A DNA stretch of 64,000 nt, from the NCBI GenBank assembly GCA_013397795.1, contig VZTJ01001133.1, positions 546,679 to 610,678 of the forward strand, in the 5' to 3' direction. This DNA comes from Orthonyx spaldingii (taxonomy: Eukaryota > Chordata > Aves > Passeriformes > Orthonychidae). Shown here in pieces: positions 1-10,600 of this stretch. Every line of letters begins with the position of its first letter. The stretch's first letter is position 1. Below the pieces are notes generated by a model that made no database searches, had not been told where the DNA came from, and worked only from the letters and a program-made list of their open reading frames with translations. The position numbers and the translations under genes were made by a program.

Positions 1-98
1 CACTGGTGTGACCCTGCATCTGGAGGGGTGCGACCAGGACCTCGGAGTCCTGGTGTGGCTGAGCTCACCATGGCTCGGTGGGGCCTCAGCCAGTGCAG

Positions 99-327
99 CC
101 TTTTCCTTTTCCTTTTCCTTTTCCTTTTCCTTTTCCTTTTCCTTTTCCTTTTCCTTTTCCTTTTCCTTTTCCTTTTCCTTTTCCTTTTCCTTTTCCTTTT
201 CCTTTTCCTTTTCCTTTTCCTTTTCCTTTTCCTTTTCCTTTTCCTTTTCCTTTTCCTTTTCCTTTTCCTTTTCCCTTTTCCTTTTCCTTTTCCTTTTCCT
301 TTTCCTTTTCCTTTTCCCTTTTCCCTT
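99..327. repeat. (CCTTTT)n hexanucleotide microsatellite
   Basis: About 38 copies of CCTTTT run almost without interruption, with an extra C near 273-275 and again near 317-325. The + strand is pure pyrimidine, so all three forward frames stay open (Leu-Phe, Ser-Phe and Pro-Phe dipeptide runs). These open frames are products of the repeat and not genes. A long mirror-symmetric pyrimidine tract can form triplex (H-) DNA, and its length is likely to vary between individuals. Confidence 0.97.
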
Positions 328-2039
328 AATTTTGGCACCCAAAATTCCGATTTCTTAGTCAAGCAAGTAACTGTTTCTGGTTCCAAGTGAGTTCAGAGGA
401 ATTTCCTGGCTCTGACCCTTCCTGCTGCCATGCCCTGTCCCACGGGGGCCCAGCTGTCCCCTCACCCTGCCTGGAGGTGCCACCCTGGAGAGCCCTGGCA
501 GGACGTGGTGCCGAGTGCAGTGGCACCAATCCTGGGTGGTGCCCACGCTGCGCCCTTACCACGGCCGGTTTCTGACCTCCGCTCCTACACCACCACCAAT
601 ATTTCTGAATTTTCTGGAATAATAACTCTATTTTCCCCTTTTCCTGGGTGATGAAGTAGAAATCACATCGCTGCCTTTGTGCCGATCCAGCTGTGAAGAA
701 GCACAGGAGGAAAATCCCAGGATGGGAAAACCAGAGGAGCTCGGCAGAGGATGGAGGCGAGCCCTGGCAGTGAGGGAGAGGGATGGCTCCCCACGGCCGG
801 GAAAACCCCGGGGGAAACAGGGCAGCGCTTCTGCTGGCGTGTCTCTGGATGGAAATGGATGTGGCCACACACAGTCGTGTTCTTTTTTCCACAGAAGATT
901 GTTCTAATAGTGCAAAATGCAACAATATTGGCAAGAAACTGGTCTTTTTGTCATTTCCCCATCATCTTCGTTATTAGGTTAAACGCATGATGGATACAAG
1001 CAGCTTCCCGGGCTGGTCTCGGCTGCGGCGCGGACAGAGGTCACCGCTGCCATTAGTCCTGCCCGGAGCGCTGCGGGCGGAGCCTCCGGGCTCCTCCTGG
1101 CCTCTGGAACAGCAGCGGTGAGCTTTGGGCTAAATGTGGCCCAAAATGAGCAGCCAGCAGTGCAGCTCCCAGCCGGGGATCCGGCTCAGTGGGGTGGGCA
1201 GGGGGAATACCGGGGCGTGGGAGGGGAAAGCTGTCATCCACCCACTGGGAAGGGGCTTGGAGAGCAGCATCGGGGAGCAGAAACTGGATGAATTCAGACT
1301 GGAACATGGTCCAGATTTGTGCAGGGAATGAACCATCAGGTCAATCCATGCAGGGACAGGGCTGGCTCTGTGCTGTGCCAAGGCAAGGGTTTTTTAGAGA
1401 GATGTGTGAGATCGGGAGATACAATCTTGATACGGAAGGGTAAGGTTTTGTCTCTGGTTGCAGAAAAGCTCTGTCCCTGTTAGGTTGTGGTTCCCCATAG
1501 CCCAGAAGCCACCTGGGAGCACAGGGCTGCAGATACCTTCTCTCCTGTGTGGTGCAGCTGCCTGGGCAGAGACACAGCCAGGCAGGGCAGGTTTGCACCC
1601 GGGCAGAGGGGTCTCTGACTTCTCTGTGCTTTGTCCTTGTCATACAGCTGGAAGAAGAGGGACCCTGCGAATCCACCTCTGGGTGATGTGTCCAGGAGCG
1701 GGACCAGCACTTGGCTCTTCCATTTTCACACGGGCAGAGTTGCCTTTCACCACTTTTCCTCAGGATTTGTGTTTTCAGCACTTGAGCAGGTGTTAAAAGC
1801 ACCCAAAATATTTTGCAATTGTTTATTTCCCTGGTATGTGATTTTGGCCATATTTAGACAAAATTAGACATTTGAAACAATGCACACTTGGAACTTCTAT
1901 TACTCCAGTGAAACTGCAGGACACTGTAAAACCTGGGGGTCCTGAGCATACATGGCAGCAAATCCACAAGCTGATGTCATGCAGAGCATCCTAACTCCTT
2001 ACTGCTTGCCTCCTGAGGGGTGAGGCAAGAAAGACTTGT
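328..2039. other. Unassigned sequence, no gene seen
   Basis: Mostly GC-rich DNA up to about 1750, then more AT-rich. A pyrimidine run followed by CAG at 881-893 resembles a splice acceptor, but no convincing exon follows. No repeat family was recognised. Confidence 0.5.
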
Positions 2040-2190
2040 CAGCAATAATTTCCTGAGTGATTTTTAAAGGCCCGTGACTCCTTCCCTTATTAGTTTTAAT
2101 AAAGAGTCACTGCTCCCTAAGCTCACTCGGAAAATTATTACCCATCAGCAAGACAAAAGGCAAACATATGAGCTATTGACAGCAGCAGAG
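2040..2190. promoter_or_regulatory. Candidate conserved non-coding element with nested hairpin
   Basis: A compact AT-rich block without repeats. A perfect inverted repeat GTGACTC (2074-2080) / GAGTCAC (2104-2110) encloses a second one, TTATTA (2087-2092) / TAATAA (2097-2102), with a GTTT loop. Both outer arms carry AP-1-like TGACTC cores. Regulatory function is inferred from composition and motifs; conservation was not measured. Confidence 0.35.
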
Positions 2191-2315
2191 TGAGCCCCTC
2201 GTGGTGGCTATCAAGAGACAAGTGTTGCCTTTTTTCCGCTGGCTACCTGAAGCTAGATTCTTTTTGGGGATCAGTGCTCTGCCAAGTCCTGTGAACTCAC
2301 CTCAGGCCGTAGGAT

Positions 2316-2440
2316 ATTAGAATGGTTTGGATTAGAAGAGAGTAAACATCATCCAGTTTCACCCTCTGCCATGGGCAGGGTCACCTTCCCCTAGAGCAGG
2401 TTGCTCCAGGCTCCATCCAACCTAGGCTGGAACACTTCCC
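2316..2440 (-). mobile_element. CR1 LINE 3'-end fragment
   Basis: Reads on + as the reverse complement of the CR1 3' region: a diverged GGTTTGGATTAGAAGAG start, then the CCATGGGCAGGG and GAGCAGGTTGCTCCA blocks. The tail octamers are eroded, suggesting an older copy. It is heavily 5'-truncated and carries no coding sequence. Confidence 0.85.
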
Positions 2441-2785
2441 TTGCTCTGGGCACTGTGTGACCATGGGAATCCCACACACGGAACCAGTGACACGACTGCC
2501 CATCTGGAACCAGTAACTGGTGCCCATGAACCACTGCAGGCGTGGTTCAGCCAGCACACGCTGGGTTTGTCCCTGGCACTTCCTGCAGATTCATGTCTCC
2601 AGGGAGTGGGGCAAGGACAGGGATGGGGAGGGATGGCCATGCCCTGCTGGGGCCAGCCCGTGGGAAGGTGATAGTCCTGTGCTGGGGATGAGAAGAGCAG
2701 CAGGGTGAGGTGCCCGTGGTGCTGGCAGGGGACCTGCAGAGTGGCTCTTCCTTTGGGCTCGGAGCTTGGCATCATCAGTCAGCTC
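2441..2785. other. Unassigned GC-rich sequence
   Basis: Ordinary GC-rich DNA between two CR1 fragments. I see no exon, repeat or motif cluster. Confidence 0.5.
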
Positions 2786-2908
2786 CATGGAATGACAGAA
2801 CCATGGAGTGGTTTGGGTTGGAAAAGCTCAGCGAGACCGATGAGTTCAACCACTGCCCCAGCACTGCCAAGGCCGCCACTGACCCAGGAGTGGGGACTGT
2901 GCCAGGCA
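2786..2908 (-). mobile_element. CR1 LINE 3'-end fragment (GGAAAAGCTC subfamily)
   Basis: Begins at the tail (CATGGAATGACAGAACCATG, degenerate octamers), followed by GGTTTGGGTTGGAAAAGCTC and the CACTGCCAAGGCC(G/A)CCACTGACCC block. That block separates it from the GGGACCTTAAAG type seen elsewhere here. It matches the subfamily of the copy at 30575-30890. Confidence 0.85.
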
Positions 2909-5049
2909 GCTCGGACAGCAGGAGCACTCCTGGTAAGTATCATGTTTGTCAAAAATGTACTTCTGGGAAATACTAAAATCCACTGGTTTGCTCCAGTGGA
3001 TGTGGTCAGCCAGGACGCTGTGGGCTGATGTGAGGACACATCCCCAGGACCCCCCTGGGGAGCCTGGCTGGGCACTGGTGCAGTCCCTGCGCTGTTACAC
3101 GGCCATTACCACAGTGCTGGAGTTCAACACAGCACAACTCGTTCCCAGCATTTTGTGAAATTTGGATTTTCTACCCATCAGCTTGGAAAAAATGTGGTAA
3201 TAATGCTGAGATCCTGGTGTTTGGAGGGGAAGGAGGGGGACAGGAACGATTTGGATTTGGGGAACAGAGGCTGAACATGCAGCTGTGTGTGGTCAAGCTG
3301 CTATTGATGCTTGAGAGTTTCCAATTGCTGGTAATGGACTGGGGAAAAAGGATAATGTGTTTGATCGATCAGCATGGACAAATTTCATTTAGGGGATCAA
3401 TAACAGTTTATACTTGACAGAGCAGAGGGACCACATTTATTTTTCCCTTTGATTGAATAAATGTTTTCAATGAAAGTGCAGATGTAAAGCAATCCCAGCC
3501 ATTCCTTCACCGGAGGCACAGCTCCGTGGCCGGTGTTATTGCAGGTGAAGTGTGTTTAAAAGGAGCCCTCGGTGTGGGGACAGCCAGGGGCCGGCGCTGC
3601 TGCACAGAACTGACGGGCACTTTATTAAAACACAAGGCATGGAAAGTGCACCGGCTGGTTTTCCTGGCTCCCAGCACTGTGAAATACCAAAAAGAGACAT
3701 CACTTGGGTATATTTTTCAAGGGTGGGGAGAAAAGGGAAGATTTTTTTTCTGAGCTTTTTTCCCTTTTCTGTATCCAACATAATTCCTTTGAGCCTCTGA
3801 GAAGATATGTGGAAGGGCAAACATGCTGAGAAAACAGCCACAGCTCCACTAACATATGTTGCCTCCACTCCCAAGCAGCCACCGCGTCCCCAGGCCCTCC
3901 TGTGGCACATGGGGCAGTGATGCTCTGGCCCAGGGCTGCCAGGGTGGCTTGGCTGTGGGCACTGCAGTGTCCCAGCATGGCTGTGGGGCCCAGGCGGCTC
4001 TGCCTTCTCCCCTTGGCACAGTCTCACTGCCCGTGGGAAGCTGTGGGTGTGTGCTGCTGGCCAGGAACGCAGCCCAGCCCTGCTTCCCTGTGAAAGCAGC
4101 TTGGGGGGCTCACAGGTACCCTCACACAGGCTTCTCCCGTCAGCAGGGTCACTCAGGGCAATGTGCTGACATCCCACATTGTCCAACCCTCCCCTCACCA
4201 GCTGGGCACCCTCTCAAAACCATCTGCCTCTTCTGCCACCTTAGCAGTGCTCCAGGAGCTTCAAAATCTGAAAAAATTCCCCCTTGGATCAGACCCACTC
4301 TCCAGCAGAGTGGACAGAGCTGGTGCATTGCCATTCCCAGCCCCTCAACCAGACCTTGGTGGGGGACATCCATCCCTGCCCATGGCACTGTCCCTCCTTT
4401 CCGGGGTGGGAAGCTTGGGACACCATCCCAGGAGGATCAGACAGTGGTAGTGGAGAACTGCTGGCTTCCTACGGGCCCCGGGGGTCACTGTTACCTGGAG
4501 ATGGCCTTGGGCCTTGTGGGGGTTTGCCTTCTGCAAGAGGAGCTTTGAAGGAGGGGGAAGGAGGGTGGCTTTTGGTGAGGGGCAGTGGGGAGCAGGTGCC
4601 TCTCTGGGCTGTGAGCCTGCAGGTGCTCCAGGTGAGCACTGCCACGGGGCTGGCCCGTGGCTGTTCAGCAGGAACGGCTCCTGCCAGGCACGTTCCACTC
4701 AGGTGGCCTTCCAAGAGTGTCCCTGAGCCGGGGATGGTTAAATCCTGTCCTTCATTATCGCAGTTGTTAACGTTGGCTTTGGCTTTCCTGCTCCAGGCAG
4801 TTCTCATCTCCCTCCATGGTGTGGGTTTGCTCCATCAGACTAGATGAAGACTTGCAGGAATTGGCTTTTTGGACTGTTTCAGGCCTATTGCAGGGCGCTG
4901 GCTCAGCATGCAGCCCCTGCTGACCAAGCACCACGGCCACACAGGCTCCCAGCAGCAGCTGCTCCTGCGGGGCACTCGGGTTTTGTTGGGTTTCTTTTGG
5001 AACGCAGGACTTCCCCCTGTTTTGTTGTTGTGTTTTATGAACTCTCTCT
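2909..5049. other. Unassigned sequence, no gene seen
   Basis: Ordinary mixed-composition DNA. Overlapping open frames on both strands at 3.5-4.8 kb reflect low stop-codon density in GC-rich sequence; none resembles a known protein. AT-rich patches at 3420-3480 and 4730-4770 have no clear structure. Confidence 0.5.
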
Positions 5050-6370
5050 AAGAGAGGCTTAAAATCAAATTTGACTGGTGGCAGATCGTAATTAAGTTCC
5101 AGATGACGCAGATGATAACTTCCCTTGCAATATGGAGCAAATGCCAATAATAAATGCAGCCAGTTCCGAGCTCCAGATGCATCGGCTCGTTTCGTTCGCT
5201 GCATTGCTCATCAAGGCAAGAGAGCTGAGAGAGCGGGAAGCCTGTTCCAGACAGGGATCGGTGGCCTGATGACTATTTTAGGCAGGCAGCTTGGAATTGT
5301 TTAAAATGCATATTGTCTGTGTACATTTCAATAAGGCAAATGCCAAGCACGAGCGCCGCGGGGCCCCAGGATGTCAGATGATTAAGTCTTCAAGACTTGC
5401 AGCCATAGGGTCGTTATCGACGGTGCTTCCAGGTCATGGTGTGCACAGCAAAGTTAGAGGCAATGGTTGACCTTCTGACAGCACTGCGGGCTAACCGAGC
5501 TTCGGAAGACATAAATAACCATTTCTAATTTGTTTTTGCGAGGGGTATTTGTTTAAAAATGCAAATATATTGTAACATATGTGACTTAAGGATATTCAGA
5601 TGGGAAAGCAGAATGCTTTTCCTCCCGTTCTTTTTCCCCAGTGAATTCCCAAATGAAAAGCTTAATGGGGGAAAAGGGAAGAGACGGAATAAATAATGAT
5701 GAAGATCGCTTACCTTGTTCTCTTTATGATTGTCTAGTACCTTTTTGTCAATGACATGCTCTATGCAAAGAGTCTTCTCGTGGCTGAATTAAGTTTGTGA
5801 TATTAATAAAGAAAACACTCAGTAAATGGCTTGTCAGCTTTGTTTCATCCCATGCCTGATGTCTAGCATGGAGATAATGCATCTATGACCTTATTTTATA
5901 CATAATGTACTGTAGTGCACACGGAATCAGGAAGCTTTCAGGAGTCTTTTCTTTTGCCTTCAATAAATTGTAAAACCAGACCTTTTAAAATCCTGCCTAT
6001 TCCACTTTGTGGTGACCCAACTTCAATGCAGAAGCCATTGGTTGACTTTATTTCTATCCTTGCAGGAAAAATAGTTATTTATAAAACTCAACAAGCATAA
6101 AACAATATGCTTCAGGATTATAAATAGCATTTGAAAAGGTTTGGAGATTACACACGCTGGCCTGAAAGACTACAGGGCAAAATTCTTCATCTTCATCCAG
6201 TTAAATGAGGAGTTTTGATAAAGGAAGGACAGTCAGAGCTTCAGGATGTGGCCAATAATAACTCAATAAATCAGCAATGATGCGATCTGATGGTGTTCGG
6301 CTTCCTTTCAACACATAATCAGTCAGCACTTAATTGTTAGAAGTTGTGTAATTACAGCACAGCCGTGCAG
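5050..6370. promoter_or_regulatory. Cluster of candidate conserved enhancer-like elements
   Basis: About 1.3 kb of AT-rich, CpG-poor, repeat-free sequence. It holds a perfect octamer ATGCAAAT (5559-5566), a 15-bp palindrome AAGTCTT-C-AAGACTT (5384-5398) just after TGTCAGATGATTA (MEIS-like TGTCA plus a homeodomain-like core), and many TAAT cores around 5640-5830 and 6240-6350. Density and texture resemble vertebrate developmental enhancers. Function and conservation are inferred. Confidence 0.45.
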
Positions 6371-6659
6371 GGCTGCGCGTTCTGTATCACCCTGATTTCC
6401 TGTATTTGTGGTGTTGGGGCTTTCATCAGGAGCTGGGATCAAACTGCTGCTCATCAAAGGAACCAGGAGGCTGAGGCACATTTCAGAGGTGTCTGGAGAA
6501 GCATCTAAAGGGATGCAGAGTCCTTACTGCTCGAAGCAGGGAAACAGAAAGTACAGCTATTTCTGTGTGCAGTTGTGTGGGTATTTGGAAGACTGATCCT
6601 GGAGTTGCCAGAACTAAATGCACAAGATGAAAGGATCAGCTGAATTAATGCAGCAAAAC
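6371..6659. other. Unassigned sequence
   Basis: Mixed composition; no exon, repeat or motif cluster recognised. Confidence 0.45.
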
Positions 6660-6712
6660 TGTTGATGGTTGGATTACATGATCTCACGGCTCTTCCAACA
6701 GTGCTGATTGTG
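6660..6712 (+). mobile_element. Short degraded CR1 3'-end relic
   Basis: GGTTGGATTACATGATCTCACGG followed by CTCTTCCAAC and a decayed GTGCTGATTGTG tail corresponds to the last ~50 bp of CR1 in sense orientation. It is short and diverged, so the call is less secure than the others. Confidence 0.55.
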
Positions 6713-6900
6713 TGAAAATAGCAGGGAGATCACAGACAGAACAATGCTGCCTGTACCTGTCGATGTGTGAGCTGCACACATCGCCCTCCGCTCTGCCTGT
6801 GCGTGCCACCCTCCTACTCAGCTGGAGAAAGTGTACCCCCATGGCCACAGAAATGGGATTTGTGCTGGGTTTGGGCAGGGCCAGGTGGTTGCTTGTCAAG

Positions 6901-7480
6901 TGAACAACAGGGCTGGACAGAACAAAGCCAACATGAGTGGCAGGTGGGGGTTTTAACTCCGGCTGGCAACTGAGCCCACCCAGCCCAGTGGGGTGGGCAG
7001 AGAATTGGGAGAGTGAAAGTGAAAAAACCTTGGGTTGAGATAAAAGGCAGTTTAATGGGGAAAAAAAGGATGAAAATAATAATGATAATGATAAAATAAT
7101 TAAAATAAATTAAATAAGTGACGCACAACACAATCGCTCACCATTCACTGACTGATGCCCAACAGTTCCAGAGCAGTGGCTCCTGTTTTCCTGTTTCCCC
7201 CCCGGTTTATCCACTAAACATGATGTTGTATGGTAGGAAACATCCCTTTGCCAGCTGGGGTTGGCTGTCCTAGCTGGGCCCCCTCCCAGCTCCTTGTGCC
7301 CCCCAGCCTGCTCGCTGCAAGGCATGAGAACCTTTGCTTAGTACAAATATTCCTTAGGCACGACTGAAACCTAAGATGCAGTGTGTTACCAACAATCTTC
7401 TCACCCTAAATCCCAAAGCCATCCCTGTACCAGCTCCTGGGAAGAAAACTAACTCCATCCCAGCCGAAACGAGGAGAGCA
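6901..7480 (-). mobile_element. Solo LTR of an avian ERVL-type endogenous retrovirus
   Basis: On the minus strand the element begins near 7480 with the TTTCGGCTGGGATGGAGTTA motif typical of a widespread avian ERVL LTR family. It continues through the GGAGGGGG/AGCTGGCAAAGGG-type middle and ends in an AT-rich stretch with an ATTAAA polyadenylation-like signal (minus strand, near 7050) and AAT/GAT runs (7070-7118). No internal retroviral genes flank it, so it is a solo LTR left by recombination. The outer border at 6901 is approximate, and no target-site duplication was found. Confidence 0.8.
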
Positions 7481-8230
7481 GGACCCTGTGCTGGGCCCCT
7501 GCTCTCACAGAAGCTGTGGTTGTAGAGAAGAGCCTGCTGCAGGCATTAGGGAGCGCTGGCTCCATCCCCACGTAGCAGTGGGCTCACCGTGCTGTGGAAG
7601 ATTTGTTCCTGCAGCAGATGATGTGCCATTCCAGAGTATCCATTCTTACTTCTGGCCCGTTTTCCTCTCTGGATTTGGTGATATTTTTATGTATTTGTCA
7701 GAGTACTCAGCGCTCTCTGTCTCTGACATCTGTCTTAGGTTGTGAGTGTGTGTCACTGTTGTGCCACGTGTGTACGCACTGGTGACGAGCTGGGGACAGG
7801 AGAGGTGTTCCTGCTGCCACCTCTCAGGCACAGGAGGTCGTGTCCAAGAGGGAGCTGCCAGAAGGGAGCTGCCAGCCTTCAGCCATGCGGGTGGCACCGG
7901 CAGTGCCCGGCACTGCGAGGCACCAGGCACACAGCAAGCTCTGAAAGAGAACACCCCAGCACCTGCCAGCGTGTCCATGTTCTCTGAGGGACCTTCCACA
8001 CCTCTGGAGCACTGCAGCACCTGCAGTGTGTGCCGTGTGAAGGTGACCCAACACAGGACAGGGTGAGACCTGCCCCGGTCACCATCTGCTGGTGGTGTGG
8101 AAAACAGGAAGAGCTATCCCACCCTCAGGAATCTAGTCCTGGTGACAGCAGGGTTTGCCAGCCATCTCTGCTGGAAACCTGTCCTGCAGGAATCTGAAAT
8201 ACAAAACCACCATGTGTGTCTGAGGAGAGG
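7481..8230. other. Unassigned sequence, no gene seen
   Basis: GC-rich DNA with overlapping open frames on both strands and no recognisable protein. A short duplication (GGGAGCTGCCAGAAGGGAGCTGCCAG split over 7850-7876) is the only local structure. Confidence 0.45.
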
Positions 8231-8372
8231 GGTGAGGGCTGTCTCACAGACCCTGGGAGGGCATGGGAGCAGGCTGCCCACAGAAGCTGTGGCTGCCCCA
8301 TCCCTGGAAGTGTTCCAGACCAGGTTGTACAGGGCTTGGACCAACCTGGTCTAGTGGAAGGTGTCCCTGCCA
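8231..8372 (+). mobile_element. CR1 fragment lacking its 3' tail
   Basis: Contains the sense CR1 blocks GCTGCCCACAGAAGCTGTGG, CATCCCTGGAAGTGTTCCAG and CTAGTGGAAGGTGTCCCTGCC, then stops before the expected GATGATCTTTAAGG and tail octamers. CR1 normally truncates at the 5' end, so loss of the 3' end points to a later deletion. Confidence 0.8.
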
Positions 8373-8699
8373 AACACAGAGAGAGGAGCCAGGACAAAGC
8401 TCCTGATGGGACATGTCAGGGGTGCAGGCATCGCTCTGAGCCATCACTAACTCCTGGCACAGCCAGTGGCACACACCTTTGGACAAACAACGTGGCCATT
8501 TACATCCTATTCCCTTTGCACCCTGGAGTATGAACTCACCTCTTGGAGTGGGGAGCAACTCCTGCGTCCCATACTGGGGCTGCCCCTCATTTCCCCAAAG
8601 CCATCTCCTGCCATCTTCACCCAACCACCTGTCAGAGCCCACGGCATCCTTGTTAGCAGTGGCGGAGTTTTTGGTCTGAAGTCAGAACCAGTCTGAAAT
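8373..8699. other. Unassigned sequence
   Basis: Ordinary mixed-composition DNA; nothing recognised. Confidence 0.45.
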
Positions 8700-9080
8700 C
8701 CTCCATGAGCTGGGAAGGAGGTTGAATCGCTTGCTTTATTGCACAAGAAAAATCCTGCGTTTTGCTGGTGTTATGAATTAGCAGAAATTAAAGAATAGGG
8801 TTGTCTACACATCGCTTGGAAATTGTTTACAGCAAATAATGAAGCAAGGCAAGAGCGTTGCCAGAGGCCGGGGTCTGGAGATGCTGTATCACATTATTAA
8901 TTAAAATACAAGTCAGCTCTTTCCAGCGCGTGTAGCCCGTGGGTATCCAACGTGCTCCACTTGATTGAATCAGGTACTGGCAGCACAGGCATTTTTTATT
9001 TTGTGCTGGAAGGGATAACAAAAATGTAAAGCTGTTTTCTGCTACTTCATTTGAAAAAAATATTATTTTGGAATGAAAGC
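8700..9080. promoter_or_regulatory. Candidate conserved non-coding element
   Basis: AT-rich, repeat-free block with TTATTGCAC, TGAATTAGCAG and ATTATTAATTAAAA (around 8893) homeodomain-type cores. The texture is enhancer-like. Function and conservation are inferred. Confidence 0.35.
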
Positions 9081-9292
9081 ACAGCAGCTGCAGCAGCTGG
9101 GCAGGAATAACATGTGTACCTCTGCTCTGGAATTTGAGCACAGGGGTGGCATCCTCGTCCAGCAGCCAGTCCCACAGCCACGGGAGGCAGTGGGCCCTGG
9201 GTGGGAGGGGAATTCATCCCAACAGGATTTTGTTTTATCCCCTTATAATGAGGTTTTCCCCCTTCTTGTGCAGAAGAGTCAGCAAATGGCCA

Positions 9293-9430
9293 AAATCAGA
9301 GAATCGTGGAATGCCTTGGGTTGGAAGGGACCTTAAGGGTCACCTCGTCCAGCCCCCTGCTATGTGCAGGGACACCTTCCATTAGACTAGGGTGCTCCAA
9401 GTCTCTCTTTGGTCCAACCAATTCATGTCT
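9293..9430 (-). mobile_element. CR1 LINE 3'-end fragment
   Basis: AATCAGAGAATCGTGGAATG (tail octamers) leads into CCTTGGGTTGGAAGGGACCT, the TGTGCAGGGACACCTTCCA block and CTCCAAGT. It is 5'-truncated. Confidence 0.92.
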
Positions 9431-10099
9431 GGCTCATTCCCAAAGGTCCCATGTCCTTTTGTTCCTCTGTTTTCCAGAGGAAAAAAAAAAAAACAACTTT
9501 TTTTTTGGTCTGTTTCAAAGGTAATAAAGGACACAAATATTTTTCTACTTGAAACAAGCAAACACAAACCAGAATCTCTGGGGGAGCAGCAGCAGAATCA
9601 TCCTGATGTTTGAGGGCTGGCAGAGGGAGGACAAAGACTTTCCCCACCCCAAGCAGGTTTGGTTCACAATCCCCATCACAGGGCAGACGTGGGGTGCCCA
9701 ACCTGCCACTGCCAGCTCGGAGCCACGGTAGCTTCTGGCATCAGGAAAATAGCCTTTTCCCCATGCAAAACTTCAGGTTTTATTTTTTCCCCATGGATAG
9801 GAGGAAACAGAATTACTGCATTTGGAGTCCCTCTGCAGCTGGTGTCCCCATCCAGGTGACAGGGATGCTCAGCCTGAGGGATGGCAAAGTTCCTGGGGGG
9901 CCTTGGCCACACCTGGGGCAGCAGCCTCCAACCCCTTCCCAAAACATCTCAGTCCTAGCTGTTTTCCTGCAGTAAAGGTGCAAAATCACCCTGTGAGGAG
10001 ACACCTCAGCCCCAACCATGCTGCTTTGTCACAGTTCCAGGGACCCATTCACAGCCTGTCAGGCTAAGCAAGGACGTCTCCACGGGCTCCGAGCACACA
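9431..10099. other. Unassigned sequence with an A/T inverted run
   Basis: An A13-CAAC-T9 run at 9481-9506 can fold as a hairpin. The rest is ordinary sequence with no recognisable exon. Confidence 0.5.
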
Positions 10100-10390
10100 C
10101 ATGAGATTTCCTGCCACAATTCCCTTTGTTTCAATAGTCTGGAGTACTATAATATTTGAATATTGTTTATTTTGTTGCTCAATTATTAATATTTATAATT
10201 AGGTATACAAAAAAGACATCGAATGGGTGATGCCTCAACTCGGCATCGCTGGAATAACCTCAAATTATGGAATTTCCTGACTTCTAAGTGCTTGAACTTG
10301 CAACACTAACATTGCACCAACACAGAGGGGTTTGCATTTAATTTTATAAAGGCCAGGGGGGAAATAAGCTATTTCTCTGCTGCCCAGACC
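10100..10390. promoter_or_regulatory. AT-rich candidate regulatory block
   Basis: Repeat-free AT-rich sequence with TTATTAATATTTATAATTAG (10183-10202) and adjacent AATATTT repeats. Regulatory role is inferred; it may be simply AT-rich. Confidence 0.25.
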
Positions 10391-10479
10391 TGAAATCCAT
10401 GCTCAAGTGCACATCGGGTCAGCCCCTAACCAGCTGCAAGCACACAAGCCAAGATATTGGATTTCCGGTGATGAATAGA

Positions 10480-10600
10480 GATCAGGAAATGCACCTGCCT
10501 GGCCGCAGGGGGATTTGCATGAAAATGAAGATTCCACACACCTGCCTATGTGAAATATTGATGAACAGAACCGAGTGCATGAGTGCAAACCCCACTGCAC
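10480..10600. promoter_or_regulatory. Candidate element with canonical octamer site
   Basis: ATTTGCAT (10513-10520) is the perfect reverse octamer for POU factors. It sits beside GGCCGCAGGGGGA (10501-10513), which resembles a CTCF core with one base missing. No repeats are present. Function is inferred. Confidence 0.35.

Noticed and set aside
8..390. Long open forward frames with Leu-Phe, Ser-Phe or Pro-Phe repeats
   Set aside because: They are translations of the (CCTTTT)n array; all three frames are open for the same reason.
881..895. Splice-acceptor-like pyrimidine run followed by CAG
   Set aside because: Very common by chance; no coherent exon or donor site follows.
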